This document shows positions 34,165 through 46,100 of a stretch of DNA of 64,000 bases, piece after piece. The notes below the pieces were generated by a model, which searched no databases, was not told the origin of the DNA, and saw only the letters and a list, made by a program, of their open reading frames with translations. Position 1 is the first letter of the stretch, and the number at the start of each line of letters is the position of its first letter. Origin of the DNA: Plazaster borealis (lineage: Eukaryota > Echinodermata > Asteroidea > Forcipulatida > Labidiasteridae); assembly GCA_021014325.1 (NCBI GenBank), contig CM037461.1:1017501-1081500 (forward strand), in the 5' to 3' direction. The position numbers and the translations under genes are program-made.

Positions 34165-37100
34165 GTCAATCAGTCAGTCAATCAATCAATCAATCAATCA
34201 ACTAATCAATCAATCAATCAATCAGTCAATCAGTCAATCAATCAATCAATCAATCAATCATCAGGTATTTGTAGAGTGCCATCATTCTAGTTGCCTATTC
34301 TAAGGCACTTAGCAAAGTGAAGAAACATTTAAGACAAAATAGTTCACAGAATTTCATGTTGAGATGACAAGTGCAATGGACTAAACGTAAGCAGATTTGA
34401 AGAGATGAGTCTGAGGCCAAATACGAAATGGCGACTACAGCTACGGCTACGGCTGATGCTAAGGGTGTTGCTAAGGACGTCCTATACTTCAATGCATGAC
34501 GACGCGGAAATCTAGCCGTAGCCAAAGCTGTAGATCAGTAAGGAGTCAAGTGTACGTAGTTGATGGGGAGATCATTCCACAGCTTTGGTGCGGATGAAGA
34601 GTGAGATCAATAAAGTGTGACCCATCGACGCAACAATTTTTGTAATCAAACTCCTAAGCACTTGAGAATTTGCATAAACTCATAAGCACTTCAGAAGCAT
34701 GTGGAAATTCTTGCTTAGCATTAGCAACAACAGCTTACCAGCCGGAATGCTACATGTGTATTTAGTTTATATTGCTGTGACTGGTACCCCGCTATTTTTA
34801 AGTACAGAAATTTGATGAGCAATATTTTCATCTTGACAGTTTATGAATTTGGGCACACAGACCTGGAATTTCATCTTTGAGCGGGCAAGGCCATTTTAAT
34901 TTTGCAAAAAGGCACTTCCATTGTAAAATTCAAAAGTCCTTGGGAAACTTTTGAAAGGGGCACCAAGGCCAAGAGCAGGGGCTGATCTCACAAAGAGCTA
35001 AGATTGATCTTATCTGTGTATCAATCTTAAGTGCTAAGCAAAGTGTGATATTGACAACTCATCTTAAGATGAATCTTTAGTGCTTTGTGAAATCGAGAGG
35101 ACATGGCATCCATGACCTCTATGACCCCTATGTTATTCAAGTTCTGGGCACACACATTTCATTTCATTTAGTAAATCTGGTTGTGAAGCCAAGGACTCTC
35201 AGAAAAGCGACCTCAATCACTGTACTAGCCAAGAACCCCATGGAGAGAAGACAAGGAAGGAAGTTTCAGTTTTAGATGTGGGAGGAAAACCCCACAGAAT
35301 TATTCCAGGCAAAACCCATGCAGTCAGGTAGGGACTGAAAACCCAATCCACGTAGTGCCCCCTGGCGTGATTTGAACCAGGGTCCTAGAGGTGGAAGGCA
35401 AGGAAAGATACCACTACACCAACCGACCAGTTAAAGATGGACTACAACGAAATAATGATAAAGGCTGTATAATGATTACTAATAAAACTTGTTCCTTCAT
35501 GCAAAAAAACCCAAAATTGATCGGCGTTCTACGACCCAGAAAAACTCAGTTTCAGCAAAAGCCCTTAACTCATGAATAATTCATACTTTGTGTGTGACGT
35601 AGTACCCATGACGCTTTACCTCGGGTCGATCGTGTGCAAGCATTTTCACCGTACAATACAATGCGGAATAACAGAAATACAAAACAAAAAATTCTCTCAA
35701 TCTTTGGCGCTTTCAATGTGGGGATCGATCCAGGCTTCAAACGAAACTTTGTTGCCAAACCAGACCTGCCAACCTCTGGAGTTCAAAAACTGTATTCTTT
35801 ACTCCCAAAAGTCGTATTTTACTGACAAAAATTGTATTTAAAAAACAAAACAGTCAGAAGATGCAATTTTGGGGGAATAACCGATTTTCCGAGCATGCGC
35901 ATGTCGAGTCTTGTCTCAAGGCGTTTGTAACTGGTTCGCGTAATTTTACCAATAGAGGGCGTTTAATCTTGCGCTATCGCATTGTTCCGAAACGCCCTCT
36001 AGCGCTCAATGTTTCTTGCATTTTTGTCTCGCGCAAAGTGACAAAGACTACAGGCCTGAAAACGACGTCCGTGTGTAGTGTGTGCGTGCGTTGTGTACTG
36101 CTGTGTGATCATGTGTTTTATTTTGTATGGCGTGATGCGGTCAGCGTTGCGCGGCGCCTTCGAGTGATTTTGTTTTACGTTTATATATCCCTATTTTCTT
36201 CCTCCATGATATATCCGTCGGATCGTGTAACGCACATTCACGCACGAAAAAGAGACAAGGAGAGAAAATGACAATAACCGTTAATCAGAATTGGATAATT
36301 ATCAAATCAAAAAAGCTTCGAAAAACTTCATGCCTCTGCATGAAAACGCATACATAATACACACGGAATAATATGGCGTCTTTTGTTTACTCTCGGTTGC
36401 TCATGGGTAGTACGTCATCACTTTTCCCTGGTTTACAAGTCCGCTGGTACAATATCGTTATATCGTGGATTTCATTGTGGTTTTCAATGGATCTTTGCCG
36501 GGAACCAATACAGGGCGGGAAATTTCAAAATCTAAGAATCGAGGTCTAATTTTTTCGTTCAAATTGCAACAAAATTATTTAGAGAAAAACATGACCACAA
36601 CAATAAACTGTTACCTGAACACAACATAAACAAGGTTCGATAGTAAATTTAATGTGTGAGTTTTCGTTGTAGTCCATCTTTAAGTCTCTTTTTAAAGATT
36701 GAAATCTATAGATGGGTAAGAACAAACAAAAAAGTTAAATTCATTGGAGGTTTGGTTTGCTACTTGCCTTGATGTAGTGGTCTTTTGATCCAGCGTATAT
36801 GTAATCACAGTCCTCCTGAGTGTCTACCGCAACACACATAATGGCCGCTGAGGGCCCACCAAACAACTTACAAATCGCTTGAAAACTGCAAGACATAATA
36901 ACAATATTAATAATCTTAACAATAACAATAATAGCTCGGTAGTTTAGTGGTAAGACATCTGCTCTAGCAATGCAAAGGTCATGGTTCGAATCCCACCCGA
37001 GTGATTTGCATGTGGATTTTGTTCACAGTACTGAGTATACAGTGCTTAATACACATCGGTGTAAGGGTAAAAACAAAACATATTCTTTATCCCCGATGCA

Positions 37101-40100
37101 AAATTAACATCTATTAAGTTGTTGCCAACACATAGGATTCAAACTGCCTATAGCCACCAGGCTAGCTCGGTGGTCTAGTGATAACACATCTGCTCTAGCA
37201 ATGCCAAGGCCATTGGTTCGAATCCCACCTGAGTGATATGCCTGGGTATACAGTGCTTAATACACATCGATATAAAGGTCAAATCAAATTATAATAATCC
37301 TTTATAGCGCACGTATCTACCAGTAAGGTACTCAAGGCACTTGAACAAAAAGAAAAATTTGGCTTTGGGATGTACCAGGGCAATACAAATCAGTAAGAAA
37401 CAACTTGTTTGGTGAGAAAGACTTATTTTTTATTTACAGTATTTTAATACAGAATTAAAAAAAAAACTCAAAAAGATGGGCACTTTAGGTTTAAACGCAA
37501 AAAAAAAAGCAGGCACTGAAAGAGTTAAGAGTAGGGGGTTTGCCCTGGTGTTTCTGGCATAGTTGGCTGCATTAGGTTTGAGCTACAGCACCTATTAAAC
37601 CGTTACAGGTGCTACATGTGTAAATATACATGTAAAATGGGTCTTATAATTCCAAACAAAGCTCTGTAGAGAAACAATAATGAGCACTTTGGGACGCCCT
37701 CTACAGGGTTTGCCACTTTTTTAGTGACTAGCCAACAGGACTATTAAGCTTTTCATTTCAATGATCCGTCAGCTTTTGCACTTGTCCATAGTTCATATTA
37801 AAAAGGAATGCTTTTCAACACTGAACTAGCCAGCCGGACCACTCGGAGTGTATTTTGACTGGTCATCGGTTGTCTTAACTAGAATTTGGCCATAGGACCA
37901 CTGTTAAGGGAGAACCCTGCTATATAAGAACTGCGTATAAGAACTGTGTATTATTATTATTTTTATGTGCATTTTGTCGTTCACTGCTTTTTATTGTATT
38001 ACCATTTTGTACATACAGTGTAAGAGACCATAATTCAGTATTTATACTGAGAGTGTCTTTTTTACTCAGTAATGATGAAATAAAATAAACCACTGATAAT
38101 AGACCTTTCTTTTGTTGATAAACAAACCGCGCTGGTTGGCATGGACGGCCGAATGTTAGCAAAACATTCAATCGTGTTAACACATGTTGTGTCCAAATTC
38201 AACATTTCTGTAAACTTTCAATCAACCGAAAATACATACCATGATTGGTTGCTTTGTTTCCAACAAATTCAACACTATTTTTGAATATTTGTGTAACATT
38301 ATTGCAAACTGTGGCTATCTGCTTATGCTTTGCATTTATGGCTTTCCATAGTTTTCCAACCTCGGTTGGCAAAAACTCGGGCTGTGACGTGTCAAAAGAA
38401 AGGTCTATAATTATGAAACTTACTTGCTTAGCGACCAGACTCTTATGATGTTCCCTGCAGCTGCATATAGTCTGGTTCCGGTATCGTTGATAGCAATATC
38501 ATTAATCGCTGATTCTCCGGTTGGCAATGCAGCGCTGCGGTAGAGGCTGCTACCAGCACTGCTGTCTAATACATGTCCAGATGAACTGTGGGTAGATGTC
38601 ATCATATTAATACAACAACATGGAATTACAGGTAGGGTCAAAGATTGGTAATACTCAAAAATGGATTATCATAAAAACTTACTTGGTGAGAAGCACTGCA
38701 GCTGTTGATAGTGTTGTGTCTTCCACTTTTAGAAACACTTTTAGAAAGGACAAATCGCTGTTGTCCTCGGTTTAATGTCATACTTCTGTATCCAACTACA
38801 TTGACATGGCGTGGGCCTACATGCACCTGACCTTTGACATACTTGCAAATAGACTGGCTATAAGTCACTTGTGAACACAACAGATAGTACTAACTATTTT
38901 CAGAAAGGATTCCCTTACAAGGTGCTGTATAGAGGGGTCACATAAAAAAAAAAAATCAAACAATTAATATGTCCATATGATCAATTTATCACTAAAAGGG
39001 TAAAATTGTAAATTCAATGTAATTTTGCCTTTGGCAACCAAATTGAATGTTTTTTAATAAACCATGAATAATAATAAAAATGGTTATACATAAAAGGAAC
39101 GGTTAGGCCAAGTAAAACAAATAACATGTTGCTTGTCCGGACGTTTTAAAAAGTTGGTGAGGGAGGCCCTTATTATTTGTTATTTTCAAATTTTAAGTTA
39201 TTTTTCGAAGATGGCCGCCATGTCTCAGATGGCTGCCATAACATTATTTGAAGATGGTTTTATGGTGCCGTTTAAGTTATTAAGGTGCAATGTAGACCAA
39301 CAAATGATTCATGTATCAAACTGTCCACTTGTCAAGAAAGTTGCCAATATCACAAACAGTATTTTGCAGCTTGAATGACTGCAGCATGAAGTGAACAGTG
39401 AGTGATCAATGGCCCTGAAGCTGAAAATAACTCAAACTCAGCAGAAGCTAGTCCAAACTCTGCAAATTCCTACTCACGTAACAAGCTTCTCAGTCTCTGT
39501 TATGCCCTATCCACACGTGCCTCAACTCTGCCTTCCTGTAAATTTACATTGCAGAATCTTGGCCTTTTTGTAAATCCCAGCACTGTTTACCGACCTACAC
39601 ATCGTGGTAAAAAAGCTGGTCGCCGTAGAACTGTTAATAAACTCCCTATACCTGAAGTTACACCCCCATCTGTTCTAGCAGCAATGACTCCTGCCAAATC
39701 TCAACTCAGCCTTTGTGTTCTGAACACACAGTCCATCTGTAACAAGTATGACGATTTTGCTGATTTTGTTCTGCAAAAAGATCTGGACCTTGTTGCCGTT
39801 TCAGAAACATGGCTGAGACCAGATGACAACTTAACATGTCGTCAGTGTACCCCTGCTGGCTACTACTTTCAACACATCCCAAGACCTCACAAGACCGGTG
39901 GAGGAGTTGCAATACTGCACAGATCTACTTTATCTGTCTCTGTGAAAAGTAATGACGTCCAATACACAACTTTTGAATCTCTTCATGCTGAGGTTTCTGG
40001 AAACTCTAAATCTGTTCGCCTTGTTATTGTATACAGACCTAAAAGAGATTCTAACGGCCAACATGTGACTTTCTCAAGTTTTCTTAAGGAATTTGAGAAT

Positions 40101-43100
40101 TTGATTTTAGAATATCTCCTTCATCCATCGGAAATCATCATCACCGGTGACTTTAACATTCATGTTGATGACATCCACAACACCAATGCAAACCAGTTTA
40201 AGCATCTACTTCAGGCTTTCGGTCTTACCCAGCATATCAAGGAGCCGACTCATCGTCTCGGTCATTGCCTGGACCTTGTCATAAATCGTGACATCACCCC
40301 ACCTATTGTCTCAAACTTTGTTATTCTACCTGGATTCTCAGACCATTATGCAGTCATGTGTAACTTGAGTCTGTGCAAGCCCAAAGTCCCAACCGTCACT
40401 ATAAAGAGCCGACAGTGGAAACATGTGAATTCTCCTGAAGTGTTCCGCGACATAGGAACTCATTTAGCAAAGCTGGAAATTGATCACGACTGCTTGATTC
40501 CCATGTCAGCCAATATGAGAGTACTATCAGTGACATCTTGGATAAATACGCACCCTGGAAAACAAGATCAGTCAAGGTCCGAACTGAAGTTTCCTGGTTC
40601 AATGATGATATTCGTACAGCAAGAAAGATCTGTCGTCAACTTGAGCGGAAATGGCGGAAAAATGGCAAGTTGGAAATACAACGACAAGAATATCGCAACC
40701 AATGTAAAGTAGTCAGGAATTTGATCAACCAGGCAAAGATCACCCATTATTCATCCCAAGTACAAGAATCCTCAGGAGATCAAAAGAAGCTCTTCAAGAT
40801 AATTGGTAAGTTGTTGCTCAAACCCAAAACCCCCGTCCTTCCATCCACTTACAATGATCAGGACTTGGCAAATGAATTCCAGAAATTCTTTGTCACCAAG
40901 ATTTCAGACATCCGCTCATCTTTTTCATCAGTCCCTTACAACGTGCCGCAGACATTGCCACATCTTCAACCAGAGTGTAGACTATCTGTGTTTGAGCCTG
41001 CCACTGTTGCTGAGATTCAAAGGGTTATTATGAAATCTCCTTCAAAATCCTGTGAGCTGGATCCAGTGTCAACATCCATGATGAAGCAAAACATTGATAT
41101 AATTTTACCCTACATCACTAATCTTGTAAACGAATCTCTCAGTTCCGGTTGTTTCCCTGATAGCCTCAAAGTTTCCTACATCAGGCCGCTCATCAAGAAA
41201 CCAAACCTGGACAAGGAGATATTCAAAAACTACAGACCGGTTGCAAACTTAAAATATCTTGGAAAAGTCATCGAACGAGTAGTTTCATCACGCATTTCTG
41301 ATCACATTCATAATTTCAACCTGTCCGACGTGTTCCAGTCAGCATACAAGCCTGTCCATGGGACAGAAGCTGCACTAGTCCGTGTGAGCAACGATATTCT
41401 TTCTGCAATGGACAATGATAACCTAACAGCACTAGTCCTGCTAGACTTGAGTGCTGCCTTTGACACTGTTGATCACAACATCCTTCTCTCTCGGCTCCAG
41501 AATCACCTTGGCATAGAGGACACAGCCCTAGCATGGTGCAAATCGTATCTCTACAATAGAACTCAGCATGTATGTATTGGCACCGCAATATCAGACCCTG
41601 TTGTTTTGAACTACTCTGTGCCACAGGGGTCGGTACTGGGCCCGCAGTGGTTTACGCTGTACACTTTACCGATTCGTGACATCATCCTGAAATTTAATCT
41701 GAATTACCATGTGTATGCAGACGACACTCAGCTATACATCACGTTTAAATCTTCTCAAGAAAACGCCAATGCATCTATTGCAAGACTTGAGAAATGCATC
41801 CAAGAGATTCGACGTTGGACACAACAAAACTTCCTGAAGTTAAATGATGATAAGACAGAGTTCCTTCTATTTAGGTCACGTCAACAGTTAACAAAGGTTT
41901 CAGTGCCATACATTTCCATCGGTGATGCTCGGATAGCTCCCTCGCTGCAAGCTCGGAACTTAGGGGTTATTTTTGATTCATCGATGACACTTCAACCACA
42001 CATCAACAACATCGTTCGTCTGTCATCATATCACATCAGGAATATTGGTAAGATTCGCAAGTACTTGGACAAAAGTGCCACTGAAAAGGTCATTCATGCA
42101 TTTGTTACTTCTCGTCTTGACAACAGCAATGCTCTTCTCTACAGTCTTCCTAACAACCAGATTTCCCGTCTTCAACGCCTCCAAAATACCGCTGCCCGCA
42201 TTGTGACACTGTCTAGAAAATCCTGTTCTATCACCCCCATTCTGAAACAACTACATTGGCTCCCTATCTCTCAACGAATCATCTTCAAGCTGATGCTCAT
42301 TGTCCACAAAGCACTTAATGGCAAGGCTCCCCACTATATTTCTGAACTACTTCAAGTTTAAACTCCATCAAGGAATCTTCGATCAAGTTCCATGCTTCTC
42401 CTCATTGAACCCAAGTCTCGACACTCATGGGGTGACAGGTCTTTTTCTTCAGCTGCGCCACGCATCTGGAACTCTCTACCGCTTAATCTTAGATCTTGTC
42501 TTTGTACCACAAAATTCAAATCTCTTCTCAAAACTCATCTTATGTCACAGGTTTTCAAGGACTAATTTTGTTGTGTCTGTTTTGTCTTTGTTTTGTTTGT
42601 TTTGTTTTTTGGTTTTTTACTGCGCCTTGAACACCCAGCAGGGTGGATATGTGCGCATTACAAGTCTTATTATTATTAGTATTAATGTAGGATTGTTTGA
42701 TTGCACAAACTGTAAAATTGACGTTGCATGCAAATAAGCAACACATACACAATGTTAAAGTGTATGTTGATTTTTTATTATTTTTTCCCTTTTTTTATAT
42801 ATTTATATTTTAAACGCACTGAACATGTTTGGAAATTGTCAAAGACCAGTGTTCTCACTTGGTGTATCCCAACATATGCATACCATAACAAGCCTGTGAA
42901 AATTTGGGCTCAATTGGTCATCGAAGTTGCAAGAAAATGATGAAAGAAAAAACACCCTTGTTGTACAAATTTGTGTGCTTTCAAACTGGAATAAAAACTT
43001 CTTGCAAGAAGTTTTTATTATTTTAGTATAAAATTACCTCTTTCTCTAAAACTACGTTACTTCAGAGGGAGTCGTTTCCTACATGGTTTTATACTATCAA

Positions 43101-46100
43101 CAGCTCTCCGTTGCTTGTTACCAAGTAAGTTTTTATGCTAACATATGTTTTGAGTCATTACCAAACCTGTACAACCCTTTAAATAACAAATAACCAAAAA
43201 TTTGGTGTGGCGTCGAAATTTCGGAGTGGGCGGGACAAGCAACATGTTATTTTGTTTACTTGACCTTATCATTATTATTCTACCTACCTTAATGTCTTAG
43301 TGCATTTCGCAGGTTCTCGGATATCCCATACGCGTATGTACGCTGTGGATACGCTGAATACTAGACCAAGCTTCTCACTGTATCGAACAGTCCCTACATT
43401 GTTAGGGTGACCAGCAAGGGTGGTCAGTTCTTGACCGGTCTCAAGTTTCCAAACCTTCACTGAGCGATCTGCAAAGGAAATCACGTTAGATTTGAATAAA
43501 TTTACCAATCAAAATTAAAACTCCCTGATTGCATGATGAATTTGGAAAAGTACTGAGTATACAGTGCTTAATACACATCGGTGTAAGTGTAAAAAATAAA
43601 ACAATAAATCATATTCTTTATAAATCCCAAATGCAAAATTAGCATCTATTAAATCGCTAACACATAAGATTCAAACTGCCTCTAGCCACCAGGCTAACTC
43701 GGTGGTCTAATGGTAAGAAATCTGCTCTAGCAATGCCAAGGTCTTGGGTTTGAATCCAACCGAGTAATTTGCCTGTGGATTTCTTTTCACAGAACTCAGG
43801 AAAGTACTGAGTAAACAGTGCTTAATGAACATCGGTGTAAGGGAAAAAAACGAAAAAAACAAACAAACAATTATACTTCCTGAGTGCAAGACGAACGTGT
43901 TTGCTTTTTCAATACCAATTTATAAATTTCTGAATGAAAGTCCTAAATAAGTGGTAATATCCTGCAAAACCAAAGTGGTATCAGAAATATAATTTCTACT
44001 AGCTTAATATGTTGAATTATTTTCAAGCAAACTTGAATCCTCAATTCTAATTGGTAGATCCATAGCAACAAGGAGTGTGATATAAACTTACATCACATGA
44101 CCCATATCACACCCATCAAGTCCCATCAAGTCCCATCAAGTCTTTCTAGTCAAGATTACCTTTTGAGCCACTGAATAAGTAGCTTGTACTGAGAGTACAT
44201 GAATTAAAATATGACAACATAATAAACTATCAAAGTCTTGCAGTAAGACAGATTTCTGACCCCCTTGGCTAATGTAACGTGAGTCAGTATGGAATGAAGT
44301 GACATCAAGTCTCTCTAGTCTCACCTTTTGAGCCACTGAATAAGAGTTCATCAGTAGCTTGTACTGAGAGTACAGTCTTAGGCCGTGTCCGAGTTGGCAG
44401 CTACAGCTACGGCTATGGCTAGATTTCCGCGTCATCATGCGTTGAAGAATAGGACATCCTTAGCAACACCCTTAACAACTTGTCATAGCCGTAGGTGTAG
44501 TCGCCAATTCGGATACGGCCTTAGTGTGACCTTCTGCTGTGTAGGAACAGACTAATGGCTGCTTTTGAGGTTTGTGTCACATTTCCCCCGCCAATAGAGG
44601 GCGGTATATTCCATCATGGCAGATTAAACAGTAAAGTAGAAGTTACAGAAGTCTCCTCATTCCTCATCCTTTTAAGGCCACATGCCAACAGTTTGTTTGG
44701 CACTGGGTTGATTATAGGCTATAGGCCTCATGCTTCAAACGTAGCTCCACATATACCTTGCAGGAAAAATCTGTAGTCTCGCGCCAGGCGCGTTATAAAT
44801 GTTCGCTATTATTATTATTATTATTATTATCCCTCTATAAAAACACATAGCAAAGTAAGTTTGTACAAAAGATTTTAGGTTGAACACTCACCTTTTGAGC
44901 CACTGAATAAGAGTTCATCAGTAGCTTGTACTGAGAGTACAGCCTTTGTGTGTCCTTCTGCTGTGTAGGAACAGACCAATGGCTGCTTTCCTTGAGGTTT
45001 GATTGGCACTGGGTTGATTATCCCTCTATAAAAACACATAGCAAAGTAAGTTTATACATGTATAAAAGATTTTAGGTTGTACAAAGAAAAATGACTAGAG
45101 CAAGCCTTAGGCCTGCACATGGTCACCGTGGTTAGACCGGAGGACCTGCAATCACAATGTTGTGGGTTCGAATCCTACCAAGCTAACCGCTGATTTCACA
45201 ATGACTAGAATAAGTATTGTCGTCTAGATACTGAATCACAATTTCCTGAATTGTGCAATTCATAATCATAGATGTTAAACCAATGTTTGTTTGAGAGAGA
45301 TTGGCTGTAGCCAGCTTGGTGTTTATATCCCCATGGGGAGTTTGCCGAGTTCCCTCGACGGGAAGATCATCTAAACAAACAAACATTAACATGCCGGAGC
45401 TCTACCAACTCAGCTATCTAGCCCTATGCTGGTGGTATCCCTATTTTTATAATACCTTTGTTTGGGGGAGCAAGTCAGAGTACATACAACCATTAACTGC
45501 CATGTAGCCAGGGATCACAACCAAGTTTACAATACAACATGGGAAGCGGCAGCAAGGGGATTACCTTAACATTAAGCCTTTAAAGACCATAGCGGCCACA
45601 AGCAGCTTGTACCAAAATGCCCATAGAGGCCACAAGCAGCTTGTACCAAAATGCCCATAGAGGCCACAAGCAGCTTGTACCAAAATGCCCATAGCGGCCA
45701 CAAGCAGCTTGTACCAAAATGCCCATAGCGGCCGCAAGCAGCTTGTACCAAAATGCCCATAGCGGCCGCAAGCAGCTTGTACCAAAATGCCCATAGAGGC
45801 CACAAGCAGCTTGTACCAAAATGCCCATAGAGGCCACAAGCAGCTTGTACCAAAATGCCCATAGAGGCCGCAAGATTTGACCTACTTCCATTCACACAAG
45901 TAAAGGTCATGTCCGGATATGAAGTTTTCCGATGTTTCCTATGTTAACATAGCATCCCAATTTCTAAAAAACTCAAAACAAATTTTCTGTTTCATGTTAT
46001 TTTTGTTGACATGTTTACTGAAAAAAATTGATTAAATAAATGAACAATATTAGCATTGTCTCTGAAAAAATTGTTATTTCACAGAGATACATGTAAGATT

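Larger units (their letters stand above)
39105..43262. mobile_element. DNA element with 29 bp ends into which a LINE is nested
   Basis: CCAAGTAAAACAAATAACAT then GTTGCTTGTCC at 39107 mirrors GGACAAGCAAC, ATGTTATTTTGTTTACTTG ending near 43262. The LINE and one MITE A copy lie between these ends, suggesting insertion into an older element. Confidence 0.65.

Noticed and set aside
35861..36271. 136-codon ORF as a gene
   Set aside because: Cys/Val-rich peptide without domain, inside a short inverted-repeat element; chance frame is the simpler reading.
36930..37240. tRNA genes at 36935 and 37162
   Set aside because: Pol III boxes are present but acceptor stems do not pair and copies recur with a common downstream body, so they are SINE heads.
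45561..45910. Three overlapping minus-strand ORFs of about 100 codons
   Set aside because: They read the 34 bp repeat in all three frames; this is a property of the repeat and not coding.
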